Shown: positions 18,774 through 27,160 of the stretch, one piece after another
Position numbering within the stretch: position 1 is the first letter of the stretch
How the letters are laid out: every line of letters begins with the position of its first letter
NCBI RefSeq assembly: GCF_015222005.1
Contig: NZ_JADFFL010000011.1
Span: 104,819 to 168,818 of the forward strand
From: Mucilaginibacter myungsuensis
GTDB lineage: Bacteria; Bacteroidota; Bacteroidia; Sphingobacteriales; Sphingobacteriaceae
DNA: 64,000 nucleotides
Reading direction: 5' to 3'
Notes under the pieces: generated by a model
Told to the model about the DNA's origin: nothing
Seen by the model: only the letters and a program-made list of their open reading frames with translations
Databases searched by the model: none
Made by a program: the position numbers and the translations under genes

Positions 18774-19775
18774 ATGACTGAAGTACGTTACGATTGGACA
18801 AAGGAAGAAATTGCCGAAATATATAACACCCCACTGTTAGACTTGGTTTACCGCGCGGCTACTATTCACCGAGAAAATAAGGATTACGCCGAGGTGCAGA
18901 TCAGTTCGCTGATATCTATCAAGACCGGCGGTTGCTCTGAGGATTGCGCTTATTGCCCGCAAGCGGCACGCTACAATACCGGTGTTAATGTGCACGCGAT
19001 ATTACCTAAGCACGAAGTTGTTGCTGCTGCCGAGAAAGCTAAAGCCGGAGGCGCATCACGCTTGTGTATGGGTGCTGCCTGGCGGGAAGTGCGTGATAAC
19101 CGCGACTTTGACAAAGTGATCGAGATGGTGCAAGCCGTTAACGAGCTGGATATGGAAGTTTGTTGTACCCTTGGTATGTTGACCGAGCATCAGGCACAGC
19201 GTTTGGCAGATGCGGGTCTGTACGCTTATAACCATAACCTGGATACATCTGAAGAGGATTACAAACGCATTATCACCACCCGTACTTATGACGAGCGCCT
19301 AAAGACCTTAGAGCACGTACGTAAAGCTAAGATCAGCGTGTGCAGCGGTGGTATCATTGGTTTGGGCGAGACTGTGGAAGACCGCATCTCGATGCTGAGG
19401 ACGTTATCTAACCTGCCTAAACACCCCGAGTCGGTGCCGATCAATGCTTTGGTGCCTGTTAAGGGTACGCCATTGGCCGATCAGGCAAGGGTATCTGTTT
19501 GGGATATGGTGCGTATGGTGGCTACCGCGCGTATCGTAATGCCTAAAACGGTGGTCAGGTTGTCGGCTGGCCGTACGGAGATGAGTACGGTAGAACAGGC
19601 TTTCTGCTTTATGGCAGGTGCTAACTCTATTTTTGCGGGCGAGAAGTTGCTGACCACGCCTAATCCATCTTTTGATACTGATATGGCGATGTTCGAGTTG
19701 TTGGGATTGAAGCCACGCGAGGCTTTCAAGAACGGCAGACCGGCTAATACGCTTAAAGAAGCGGTGGTTGCTTAA
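18774..19775 (+). CDS. bioB: Biotin synthase
   Basis: BioB is a radical SAM enzyme inserting sulfur into dethiobiotin. The 333-residue protein carries the CxxxCxxC cluster ligands at Cys54, Cys58 and Cys61 (GGCSEDCAYCPQ), the NHNLDTS segment, and RLSAGRTEM with the Arg ligand of the auxiliary [2Fe-2S] cluster. No other biotin gene lies in the window. It ends at a strong GC-rich terminator. Confidence 0.98.
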   Translation: MTEVRYDWTKEEIAEIYNTPLLDLVYRAATIHRENKDYAEVQISSLISIKTGGCSEDCAYCPQAARYNTGVNVHAILPKHEVVAAAEKAKAGGASRLCMGAAWREVRDNRDFDKVIEMVQAVNELDMEVCCTLGMLTEHQAQRLADAGLYAYNHNLDTSEEDYKRIITTRTYDERLKTLEHVRKAKISVCSGGIIGLGETVEDRISMLRTLSNLPKHPESVPINALVPVKGTPLADQARVSVWDMVRMVATARIVMPKTVVRLSAGRTEMSTVEQAFCFMAGANSIFAGEKLLTTPNPSFDTDMAMFELLGLKPREAFKNGRPANTLKEAVVA

Positions 19776-19798
19776 AAGGTACTTGAGTTGAATAAATT

Positions 19799-19825
19799 AA
19801 AAGGCGCCGCGAGCGCCTTTTTTTT
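19799..19825 (+). terminator. Terminator of bioB
   Basis: AAAAGGCGC and GCGCCTTTT arms enclose the loop CGCGA, followed by further T residues. It starts 23 bp after the bioB stop codon. Confidence 0.88.
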
Positions 19826-19911
19826 GTGGCTTGTAGGTGTATACGGAACGGGTGTATACACTACCTACACTTTTAATTTGCTGATAGTCAGTCCGATAAA
19901 ATTTAATATAA

Positions 19912-19955
19912 ATTCTTTATTCTCTTGTATTTATAAAGAATAATCTTTATATTTG
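19912..19955 (+). promoter_or_regulatory. Promoter and inverted repeat before the RepA-like ATPase gene
   Basis: TTG (19925-19927), 20 bp, then TATATTTG (19948-19955) fits the phylum's promoter and ends 16 bp before the ATG. The arms ATTCTTTAT (19912-19920) and ATAAAGAAT (19933-19941) form an inverted repeat straddling the -33 box and spacer, well placed for a repressor. A second dyad around GTGTATACAC lies upstream at 19833-19869. Confidence 0.6.
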
Positions 19956-19971
19956 TAGCCTAACCTTTTAC

Positions 19972-21081
19972 ATGATGGATGGACTACGACCTTTAGAAAT
20001 AGAAATGATACGTGCTGATGTACGGAAAGCCAATGAAAAGATAACTAAACAAGGTTCGCAAAAATACTCGTACGAGTGGGGCGAACATGGGCAGGGGTTG
20101 TTCCGCACCAAGCGGGCGCATGACTGGCTGATCGAAGAACGGGGTAAACCCAAGGCCGAACAGTTATTCGGTGCGTTGTGGTACGAGGGCGAGCTGTGTA
20201 TCATGTTCGCTGATACCAATTTGGGTAAGTCGGTTTTGGCGGTGCAGATAGGGGATGCGATAAGTAAGGGGCACCACATAGGGCCGTTCCACAATTTTTT
20301 GCAGCGACCGGCGGCTGTGCTTTATATTGATTTTGAGTTAAGCACCCGGCAATTTGAGGCACGTTATACTAAACACAACTACGGCATGCACCAGTTTGCC
20401 GACCGGTTTTACCGCGCCGAATTCCTTCCCGGGTCTTTTCATCCTCAATTTAATAAGGATTACGAGGGCTATGTGGAGCGCAGCATAGAGAAGGCGCTGA
20501 ACAAGACCAAGGCCAAGATCCTGATCATTGACAATATCACCTACATGAGCAGCGGTACCGAAAAAGCTAACGACGCGCTGGCGCTGATGAAGTCGCTAAA
20601 GGCGCTGAAAGAGAAGCATGGCTTATCCATACTGGTGCTGGCGCATACGCCCAAGCGCAATGCCGGCCGCCCGCTCACGGTGAACGATCTGCAGGGCAGT
20701 AAAATGCTTATCAACTTTGCCGACAGTGCCTTTGCCATTGGTCAGAGTCTGTTGCAGCCACAAAAGCGTTATCTAAAACAGATCAAACAACGCAACGGCA
20801 CCGAGCAATATGGCGAGGATAATATTTGCCTGATGACGCTGGTAAAGCCATATGGCTTCCTCTACTACCAATTTGCCGACGAAGACTACGGCCGCGAACG
20901 CGACCACCTGCGCCTGCACGCCGCCACCACACCGCAAGTTCAGCAACAGATCCTCACCCTGCACCAGGAAGGTTCGTCGCTTCGTAAGATAGCCGCAGAG
21001 TTGAATATCCATTTTACTACGGTGGCGAAGGTGGTGAGGGTGATGAAGGGGAGTGAGGAGGTTACAAAGACGCAAACTTAA
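19972..21081 (+). CDS. RepA-like AAA_25 ATPase with C-terminal helix-turn-helix
   Basis: This 369-residue protein belongs to the RecA-fold AAA_25/RepA helicase group found on plasmids, phages and integrated elements. The Walker A is atypical: FADTNLGKS (residues 79-87) has Ala in place of the first Gly. Walker B is ILIIDN with Asp187. AHTPKRNAGRPLTVNDLQGS fits the L1/sensor region. A C-terminal HTH (about 335-360, LRKIAAELNIHFTTVAKV) could bind DNA. No primase, replication or integrase partner is present nearby, so it is an orphan, perhaps left from an element. Its last 46 bp fall in a 175-bp tandem duplication, so its 3' end is duplicated downstream. Confidence 0.82.
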   Translation: MMDGLRPLEIEMIRADVRKANEKITKQGSQKYSYEWGEHGQGLFRTKRAHDWLIEERGKPKAEQLFGALWYEGELCIMFADTNLGKSVLAVQIGDAISKGHHIGPFHNFLQRPAAVLYIDFELSTRQFEARYTKHNYGMHQFADRFYRAEFLPGSFHPQFNKDYEGYVERSIEKALNKTKAKILIIDNITYMSSGTEKANDALALMKSLKALKEKHGLSILVLAHTPKRNAGRPLTVNDLQGSKMLINFADSAFAIGQSLLQPQKRYLKQIKQRNGTEQYGEDNICLMTLVKPYGFLYYQFADEDYGRERDHLRLHAATTPQVQQQILTLHQEGSSLRKIAAELNIHFTTVAKVVRVMKGSEEVTKTQT

Positions 21082-21385
21082 AAGCCCAATGCCAGCGCAC
21101 GCGTGCAGCGTGTAACTTTGTTCTAAGGGCGTTCCGCGCTCGTTGAAAAGTGGAGATGCGCGGCAAGCGCAAGGATGGTTGTCACACGCGGCACGCGTGC
21201 ACCAGCGGGGGAGGGTGATGAAGGGGAGCGAGGGAACCCAGGAAACGCAAACTTAAAAACTGAATACCGGCCACGTGTGCCGCGAGCGATATGGTTTCTT
21301 AGCGCGTTCCGCGCTCGTGGCAAAGTGGAGATGCGCGGCATGCGCAAGGATGGTTGGCACACGCGGTACGCGTACGCAGGCAAGG
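21036..21385. repeat. Two tandem copies of a 175-bp unit
   Basis: GAGGGTGATGAAGGGGAG occurs at 21036 and 21211, and GTTCCGCGCTCGT at 21131 and 21306, both with an offset of 175 bp. The units are diverged but colinear. Unit 1 contains the 3' end of the ATPase gene; unit 2 is a non-coding copy. Each unit is GC-rich with CGCG-containing palindromes such as GCACGCGTGC. The frames open across this stretch are repeat by-products. The rest of 21082-21474 shows no credible gene. Confidence 0.8.
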
Positions 21386-21474
21386 GCCACGCTCGTTGCG
21401 GAATGGATAAAGAAAAATGTATATTTTTATGGGATCATAAGCTATCCTGCATCCTAACCTAAATTGTAAGCAAT

Positions 21475-22389
21475 ATGAAAATTCTCATAACCCTTTTATT
21501 TTTATTGCCGTTCCTTGGATTGGCGCAGACAAAGCCACAGGTTAAAGTTGCAGCAAATGATACCACGCTAAAATTCAATAAATTGCCCATGTTTTGTGAG
21601 CGTCAATGGGTAGCGGAGTATGGGAATGGCAAAGAACATCCTTTCGGCTATATGTATGTTGACGGTTCGGAAGGGATCATGTTTCAACAAGTTGGCAGCT
21701 TTAGCATTAGCAAGGCCGGAAAGTATTTATTGAACAAGGCTGATCAAAAGCGGAAATTTTCGCGTCGCAGGATCAAAACATCATATCCAAGTTATACGAT
21801 CATTCCTCCTTACGTCGCCGTATTGTCGGTTAAGCAAGCTAAGGTTTTAAAAATAAAAGGCGATCCTAAATGGGTGAAGCCATACTACACTTATACCGAT
21901 ACTGTGGAACATAATTATAGATGGGGAGTGATCTACAGCGATGAACAGTGTTTTAGCTGGGCTGTCAAGTTTTATGAAAAGTCCTATCGATTAGATCCTC
22001 ACTATGCGGGGGTAAAAGTTCTTGCAGATGAGCAAAGGGGTTTCTTTAACGATCGCGGTATTGAATTTAAGCTGGCTGAAGCCTACGTACGCAGTGATAA
22101 ACAAACTCAGGCGATCGCTGTCTTAACTGCGGCTATCACTTATAACCCGTCGAACTTGTCTTTTTACATGAAGCTTGGTTTGATCTATGACAGCAAAAAA
22201 GAGTGGTCGACAGCTATCGATATCTACAAACAAGGACTGGCGCTGATCAATGAGGATAAAACCTATCAAAAAAGCTGGTTTGCAGGTTGTATCAGTAATA
22301 TGTACGGCGAACTGAAGAATGAAGCGGAAAAGAAATACTGGCGCGCTAAGTGCGATGAATACAACCCCACTCCAGGCGTATTGTACTGA
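21475..22389 (+). CDS. Secreted TPR-containing hypothetical protein
   Basis: This 304-residue protein has a signal peptide (residues 1-18, ending LGLAQ). Its N-terminal half is beta-rich and unrecognised. Two or three tetratricopeptide-like repeats occupy about 195-280 (LAEAYVRSDKQTQAIAVL and LGLIYDSKKEWSTAIDIY). TPRs mediate protein contacts, so it may be a periplasmic or outer-membrane scaffold. No partner is evident. It is flanked by a repeat region and a transposase relic. Confidence 0.72.
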   Translation: MKILITLLFLLPFLGLAQTKPQVKVAANDTTLKFNKLPMFCERQWVAEYGNGKEHPFGYMYVDGSEGIMFQQVGSFSISKAGKYLLNKADQKRKFSRRRIKTSYPSYTIIPPYVAVLSVKQAKVLKIKGDPKWVKPYYTYTDTVEHNYRWGVIYSDEQCFSWAVKFYEKSYRLDPHYAGVKVLADEQRGFFNDRGIEFKLAEAYVRSDKQTQAIAVLTAAITYNPSNLSFYMKLGLIYDSKKEWSTAIDIYKQGLALINEDKTYQKSWFAGCISNMYGELKNEAEKKYWRAKCDEYNPTPGVLY

Positions 22390-22460
22390 GTTCAACTATA
22401 AGTTGGAGCCTATGCATGCCGCTTATGATAAACAACTTAAGTTCATTTCGCTCTCACAAT

Positions 22461-22835
22461 CTAAACCAACAACGTCACATCAACCAATCCTTTACCCTCC
22501 ACATAATCTATAGCACTCGAATATTTCCAATGATATCCCTTGATCACATAACCCGCCACTACGGGATTTTGATGGAGATAGTTGGCCTTTTGTTTAATTA
22601 CCCTACCGGTAAATAACTCGATAGGTGGTTGTCGTTTTGCCAAAATTGATGATTGCTTACGTTGCTGCTGCCTTTGGCCGCAAACTTGTTCAGCACCCCA
22701 CTTGCTTAGTAGCGAAATTTTAGGGCCGACCTGCCTGATGGGTTCCCGAAACAAGTTCGGGATGATCTGTCGGTTCGATCTGAAGATCAGTTGAATATAG
22801 TTGGGCAGGATGCGCCAGCAACAAGTATCAGTCGA
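22461..22835 (-). pseudogene. Relic of a REP-associated (Y1/IS200-like) tyrosine transposase
   Basis: Read on the minus strand, scattered pieces match the RAYT/Y1_Tnp family: WRILPNYIQLIFRSN (family form MPNHVHLIF), then NHQFWQNDNH in one frame, PIELFTGRVIKQK in another, and the C-terminal YLHQNPVVAGYV and HWKYSSAIDYVEGKGLVDV. A one-base loss in CCACCT (CACCCT expected) separates NDNH from PIEL. The HUH histidines are degraded to PNYIQ, and the catalytic N-terminal part is missing. RAYTs mobilise REP hairpins, and one such hairpin lies inside this relic. It cannot be active. Confidence 0.75.
22744..22762. repeat. REP-like palindrome inside the transposase relic
   Basis: TCCCGAA-ACAAG-TTCGGGA is a perfect 7-bp stem-loop. 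Hairpins of this 'CCGAAACAAGTTCGG' form recur between genes in many Sphingobacteriaceae (from general knowledge). Only one copy is visible in this window. Confidence 0.55.
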
Positions 22836-22903
22836 TTAAATAAACTTTAGCTTAAACAATTTTTCATCACGGTTTATTATATCATAAACCAACACTACCA
22901 AAC

Positions 22904-23032
22904 ATGAAAAAAACATTCATCGGCATGTTATTACTTGGAGTGATAACTGCATCGTTAAGTACCGGCTGTGGCATGCAACGCCCGGCTGCACCACCAAAAC
23001 CACCCGGCGCTCCGGCTCCGCCGTCGAGGTGA
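22904..23032 (+). CDS. Very small proline-rich lipoprotein
   Basis: This 42-codon gene encodes a lipoprotein signal (MKKTFIGMLLLGVITA) with a lipobox ending in LSTGC, then a short Pro/Ala-rich tail (PAAPPKPPGAPAPPSR). The mature peptide would be about 21 residues anchored by its N-terminal lipid. Such tiny Pro-rich lipoproteins are seen in Bacteroidota but have no assigned function. The coding call rests on the clean signal peptide and the ATG spacing after an AT-rich promoter-like stretch. Confidence 0.6.
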   Translation: MKKTFIGMLLLGVITASLSTGCGMQRPAAPPKPPGAPAPPSR

Positions 23033-23507
23033 TGGGGTTTTAAAAATACTCGCCGCCGAAACTCCTTGATAAGGAGAGAGGTTTAGGGGTGTGTCCGTTC
23101 TGCTTTGGAGTGGGAGGGATGCGCCCCTATATTTTTTCTTGTATTTGTAATATGCATCGTGGCTTTGCATACGCCGTCCTTTTTCTTGACAAAAAGGACC
23201 AAACCGAGCTATAGCGAGCTCATGAATGCCTTCGAAAAAACAATAATTTGTGAATAACTCAAGACAGCGCTAATGCTTCCCGCACAGGCCTTTACCCTGC
23301 AGGCGACCAAATTGCCCGTACCGCACAACCAAATGCATTGGCCGCCTCGCCTGAAGCCGTACCGCTGTCGGGGAAAGAAAGTACGCGCAAGACTTTCAAC
23401 CTAAACCCGGGTGGAGCGGATACCGGCCCTGAGCGTAAGGCCTGCAGGCGTATGAGCGGAAGACGGGGCTGCCGGGAGCTATGGAATGCTGAATGTTCTT
23501 TTTCTGC
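23033..23507. repeat. Non-coding mosaic of repeat-like sequences
   Basis: No credible gene lies in this 475-bp stretch. It holds CTCCTT-GAT-AAGGAG followed by AGAGGTTTAGGGGTG (23062-23091), a phrase type commonly seen at gene ends in Bacteroidota. Next comes CCTTTTTCTTGACAAAAAGG (about 23178-23198), an imperfect palindrome with GACC after it, then a GC-rich block (23275-23480) with CCTGCAGG-containing palindromes. Base composition changes abruptly between the blocks, suggesting piecewise insertion next to the RAYT relic. Confidence 0.5.
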
Positions 23508-23774
23508 TTATTTATCGGTCCAAACCGATTCGAACTGCTCTTTTGTTATCAGATGATCTTTAAACTCATCCTTATCTAATGCAACTTCGGATAAGCCACC
23601 ATAACTATCTTCCAAGTTTATTACATCGTATTTCAGCTTCGGGCCATGTTCATAAACCTCTATCTGACGAGTTGGATAATCATCATCTCCAACTTCGAAA
23701 TACCAAATTGAGGTTCCCCAATGATCTTGTTCGTCACCTCTCAATTCGTCCCATTTCCTTTTATAATATACCAT
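23508..23774 (-). CDS. DUF6881 domain protein
   Basis: This 88-residue protein matches the DUF6881 pattern: KWDELRGDEQDHWGTSIWYF near the start, then a DDDYPTRQIEVYEHGPKLKY segment. It is acidic, with no signal peptide, and probably a compact alpha/beta domain. Related proteins occur alone or in gene neighbourhoods resembling polymorphic-toxin immunity genes, but no toxin gene is adjacent here. It lies isolated between the repeat mosaic and the str operon promoter. Function unknown. Confidence 0.7.
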   Translation of the reverse strand: MVYYKRKWDELRGDEQDHWGTSIWYFEVGDDDYPTRQIEVYEHGPKLKYDVINLEDSYGGLSEVALDKDEFKDHLITKEQFESVWTDK

Positions 23775-23934
23775 AAAGCAACACCGATATTATTCTAACG
23801 CAAAGCTAATTACTTTCATTGATGTTATGTAGAACCTTAACCTGATGCAATAAGCTCTTAACAACCACATTATGATAACTTAATACATTGGCAGAACTGT
23901 ATATAGCCAACTAAAAATATATTCTCCGGCACAC

Positions 23935-23965
23935 TTGAAAATTTGGAAATATCTTTCTACTTTTG
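23935..23965 (+). promoter_or_regulatory. Promoter of the str operon
   Basis: TTG at 23935-23937 is followed after 20 bp by TACTTTTG (23958-23965), a good -33/-7 pair. The next bases CAGTCCCGAAAA resemble the start of the tRNA-Ser transcript (CAGTCCCGAAAA), suggesting a shared initiation context for growth-linked genes. The leader to rpsL is about 65 nt and includes the GC-rich stretch GCCTGCCGTGTTGGCGGG, which may fold. Confidence 0.75.
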
Positions 23966-24033
23966 CAGTCCCGAAAAGTGCCTGCCGTGTTGGCGGGTTT
24001 GAACGGGAAAATTAATTAACAAAAAAAGGAAGA

Positions 24034-24447
24034 ATGCCTACTATTCAGCAATTAGTTAGAAAAGGTAGAGTAGCTATGGTTGACAAGAGTAAGTCACCAG
24101 CGTTGGACAGCTGTCCACAGCGAAGAGGCGTGTGCACCCGTGTGTACACCACTACCCCTAAGAAACCAAACTCAGCAATGCGTAAAGTTGCCCGTGTGCG
24201 CTTAACCAACGGTAAAGAAGTAAACGCTTACATCCCTGGTGAAGGTCACAACTTGCAAGAGCACTCGATCGTGTTGATCCGTGGCGGTCGTGTTAAAGAC
24301 TTACCGGGTGTACGTTACCACATCATCCGTGGTGCACTGGATACATCAGGTGTTGCCGGTCGTAACCAACGTCGTTCTAAATATGGTACTAAACGTCCTA
24401 AACCGGGTCAGGCAGCTGCCGCACCTGCTAAAGGCAAAAAGAAATAA
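24034..24447 (+). CDS. rpsL: 30S ribosomal protein S12
   Basis: S12 sits at the 30S decoding centre. The 137-residue protein starts MPTIQQLVRKGR and has the conserved loops TTTPKKPNSAMRK, with the Lys whose mutation gives streptomycin resistance, and RGGRVKDLPGVRYH. The wild-type PKKPNSA sequence predicts streptomycin sensitivity at this site. The C-terminal tail is Ala/Lys-rich. It is first in the str operon. Confidence 0.99.
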   Translation: MPTIQQLVRKGRVAMVDKSKSPALDSCPQRRGVCTRVYTTTPKKPNSAMRKVARVRLTNGKEVNAYIPGEGHNLQEHSIVLIRGGRVKDLPGVRYHIIRGALDTSGVAGRNQRRSKYGTKRPKPGQAAAAPAKGKKK

Positions 24448-24451
24448 TTAA

Positions 24452-24457
24452 AGGAGG
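24452..24457 (+). promoter_or_regulatory. Strong Shine-Dalgarno before rpsG
   Basis: AGGAGG lies 9 nt before the rpsG ATG. A perfect anti-Shine-Dalgarno match is unusual in this phylum and is not seen at most starts in this window. Confidence 0.7.
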
Positions 24458-24466
24458 ATAGTAATA

Positions 24467-24934
24467 ATGAGAAAGTCGAAACCAAAGAAAAGGATCCTTC
24501 TTCCTGACCCCAAATTTAATGATGTTTTGGTAACCAGGTTTGTTAACAACATGATGTACGATGGTAAAAAATCTACCGCGTATGCCATTTTCTACAACGC
24601 TGTAGAGATAGTTGAAAAGAAAACAAGCGAAAACGGGTTAGATACCTGGAAAAAAGCTTTAAATAACGTTATGCCTGCTGTAGAAGTAAAGAGCCGTCGT
24701 GTAGGTGGTGCTAACTTCCAGGTGCCTACCGAAGTTCGTCCTGAACGTAAAGTAGCTTTAGGTATGAAATGGCTGATCAGCTATGCTCGTCGTCGTGGTG
24801 AAAAGACCATGATGGAGAAATTAGCTGCCGAGATCATCTCTGCTGCTAAAGGCGAGGGTGCTGCAGTTAAGAAGAAAGAAGATACGCACAAAATGGCTGA
24901 GGCTAACAAAGCGTTCTCTCACTTCCGTTTCTAA
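24467..24934 (+). CDS. rpsG: 30S ribosomal protein S7
   Basis: S7 nucleates assembly of the 30S head by binding 16S rRNA. The 155-residue protein has the typical MRKSKPKKR start, NNMMYDGKKSTAYAIFY, VKSRRVGGANFQVPTEV and the helical C-terminus ending AFSHFRF. It follows rpsL by 19 bp behind a perfect Shine-Dalgarno, and precedes fusA by a repeat-filled 104-bp spacer. Confidence 0.99.
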   Translation: MRKSKPKKRILLPDPKFNDVLVTRFVNNMMYDGKKSTAYAIFYNAVEIVEKKTSENGLDTWKKALNNVMPAVEVKSRRVGGANFQVPTEVRPERKVALGMKWLISYARRRGEKTMMEKLAAEIISAAKGEGAAVKKKEDTHKMAEANKAFSHFRF

Positions 24935-24942
24935 AAATAAAA

Positions 24943-25031
24943 TGAGTGAATTTTGAATGAGTGAATGAGTGAATAAGGGTTAATGTAATAAGCATTCACT
25001 CATTCACTCGATCACTCATTCACTCAATAAA
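24943..25031. repeat. Inverted TGAGTGAA-type repeats between rpsG and fusA
   Basis: The 5' half repeats GAATGAGTGA-like words (24943-24976) and the 3' half repeats their complement CACTCATTCACTC (24992-25031). TGAGTGAATGAGTGAAT can pair with ATTCACTCATTCACTC to form a long stem. A second copy of the same arrangement follows fusA. Confidence 0.8.
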
Positions 25032-25038
25032 ACACAAC

Positions 25039-27150
25039 ATGTCAAGAGACTTAAGATTTACAAGAAATATTGGTATCGCTGCCCACATTGATGCGGGTAA
25101 AACTACCACTACCGAGCGTATCCTTTATTACTCTGGTGTTAGCCACAAAATTGGCGAGGTGCACGAAGGTGCAGCTACCATGGACTGGATGGCACAGGAG
25201 CAGGAACGTGGTATCACCATTACATCGGCTGCTACTACCGTTAACTGGAAATACAGGAACCAAAATTACCATATCAACATCATTGATACCCCGGGCCACG
25301 TGGATTTTACCGTAGAGGTGAACCGCTCGCTGCGTGTATTGGATGGTTTGGTATTCTTATTTAGCGCGGTTGATGGTGTTGAGCCTCAATCTGAGACCAA
25401 CTGGAGGCTTGCTAACAACTACAACGTTGCCCGTATCGGTTTCGTTAACAAAATGGACCGCTCTGGTGCGGACTTTTTGAAAGTTGTTAAACAGGTTAAA
25501 ACCATGTTAGGTAGCAACGCTGTTCCATTGCAATTGCCTATCGGTGCCGAAGACCAATTTAAAGGTGTGGTTGACCTGATCAACTTCCGCGGTATCGTTT
25601 GGAATGAGCACGATAAAGGTATGACCTTTACCGAAGTACCTATCCCTGACGATATGTTAGAGGAAGCTACTGAGTGGAGAGAGAAATTGTTGGAATCGGT
25701 TGCTGAGTACGATGAGTCGTTAATGGAGAAATTCTTTGACGCTCCTGAGACCATCACCGAGCGCGAAGTTCTTGACGCTTTACGTAAAGCTGTATTGGAC
25801 GCTAAGATCGTTCCGATGACCTGTGGTTCTTCTTTCAAGAACAAAGGTGTACAAACCATGCTTGACTATGTGATGGAATTACTTCCTTCACCTATGGACG
25901 TTGAGGGTATCGTTGGTACTAACCCTGAGACTGGCGAAGAGCAATTGCGTAAACCGGATGTTAAAGAGCCATTTGCAGCTTTAGCATTTAAGATCGCAAC
26001 TGACCCATTTGTAGGTCGTTTGTGCTTTATCCGTGTTTACTCTGGTAACCTTGATGCCGGTTCGTATGTACACAACATGCGTTCGGACAATAAAGAGCGT
26101 ATCTCTCGTATATTCCAAATGCACGCTAACAAGCAAAACCCTATCCCTAACGTAGGTGCAGGTGATATTGCTGCGGTAGTAGGCTTTAAGGACATCAAAA
26201 CCGGTGATACCCTTTGCGACGAGAAACACCCTATCGTGTTAGAGTCGATGAACTTCCCTGAGCCGGTTATCGGTTTGGCGATCGAGCCTAAAACTCAGGC
26301 CGACGTTGATAAATTGGGTATGGCTTTAGGTAAATTATCTGAAGAGGATCCAACCTTCCACGTTAAATCTGACGAAGAGACCGGTCAAACCATCATCTCT
26401 GGTATGGGTGAGCTTCACTTAGACATCATCATGGACCGCTTAAAACGTGAGTTTAAAGTAGAGGTTAACCAAGGTGCTCCACAGGTAGCTTACAAAGAGT
26501 CTATCACAGGTACTACGCAACACCGCGAAACTTACAAGAAACAAACCGGTGGTCGTGGTAAATTCGCTGATATCCAGGTTGTATTATCACCTAACGACGA
26601 CGGTAAAGAAGGCTTGACCTTTATTAACGAGATCAGCGGTGGTTCTATCCCTCGTGAGTTTATCCCATCTGTACAAAAAGGCTTCGAGGCTTCTTTGGCA
26701 AATGGGGTATTAGCTGGCTACCCGCTTACCGGATTAAAAGTTCGTTTGATCGATGGTTCATTCCACGCGGTCGATTCGGATGCTTTATCTTTCGAGTTAG
26801 CTGCTAAGATGGCTTACCGTGAGGCTTTACCTAAATGTAAACCGATGTTGTTGGAGCCGATCATGAAGATCGAGATCTTAACACCAGAAGAGAACATGGG
26901 TGACGTTATCGGTGACATGAACCGTCGTCGTGGTCAACTGTTAGGTATGGATTCTCGTGCCGGCGCACAGGTAATTAAAGCTACTGTACCACTTTCTGAA
27001 ATGTTCGGTTATGTAACTCAGTTACGTACCATCACTTCGGGCCGTGCTACTTCAACCATGGAGTTTGATCACTATGCTGAAGCACCACGTAACGTACAGG
27101 ACGAAGTAGTTGCCAAAGCAAAAGGCAGAAGAGCCGCTGGTAATAACTAA
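25039..27150 (+). CDS. fusA: Elongation factor G
   Basis: EF-G is the GTPase that drives translocation on the ribosome. The 703-residue protein has G1 AHIDAGKTTTTE, G2 around RGITITSAA, G3 DTPGHVDF and G4 NKMDRSGAD, followed by domains II-V with normal length. Unlike textbook str operons, the gene is bracketed on both sides by long imperfect inverted repeats, which could affect mRNA stability or internal termination. tuf is not adjacent. Confidence 0.99.
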   Translation: MSRDLRFTRNIGIAAHIDAGKTTTTERILYYSGVSHKIGEVHEGAATMDWMAQEQERGITITSAATTVNWKYRNQNYHINIIDTPGHVDFTVEVNRSLRVLDGLVFLFSAVDGVEPQSETNWRLANNYNVARIGFVNKMDRSGADFLKVVKQVKTMLGSNAVPLQLPIGAEDQFKGVVDLINFRGIVWNEHDKGMTFTEVPIPDDMLEEATEWREKLLESVAEYDESLMEKFFDAPETITEREVLDALRKAVLDAKIVPMTCGSSFKNKGVQTMLDYVMELLPSPMDVEGIVGTNPETGEEQLRKPDVKEPFAALAFKIATDPFVGRLCFIRVYSGNLDAGSYVHNMRSDNKERISRIFQMHANKQNPIPNVGAGDIAAVVGFKDIKTGDTLCDEKHPIVLESMNFPEPVIGLAIEPKTQADVDKLGMALGKLSEEDPTFHVKSDEETGQTIISGMGELHLDIIMDRLKREFKVEVNQGAPQVAYKESITGTTQHRETYKKQTGGRGKFADIQVVLSPNDDGKEGLTFINEISGGSIPREFIPSVQKGFEASLANGVLAGYPLTGLKVRLIDGSFHAVDSDALSFELAAKMAYREALPKCKPMLLEPIMKIEILTPEENMGDVIGDMNRRRGQLLGMDSRAGAQVIKATVPLSEMFGYVTQLRTITSGRATSTMEFDHYAEAPRNVQDEVVAKAKGRRAAGNN

Positions 27151-27160
27151 GAAATAATTA

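Noticed and set aside
21123..21462. Several open frames on both strands across the tandem repeat
   Set aside because: They follow from the high-GC repeat composition, have no recognisable domain and differ between the two copies.
22955..23170. Minus-strand 71-codon frame over the small lipoprotein gene
   Set aside because: Antisense to a gene with a clear lipoprotein signal, rich in Arg/Ser from complement of a Pro-rich stretch.
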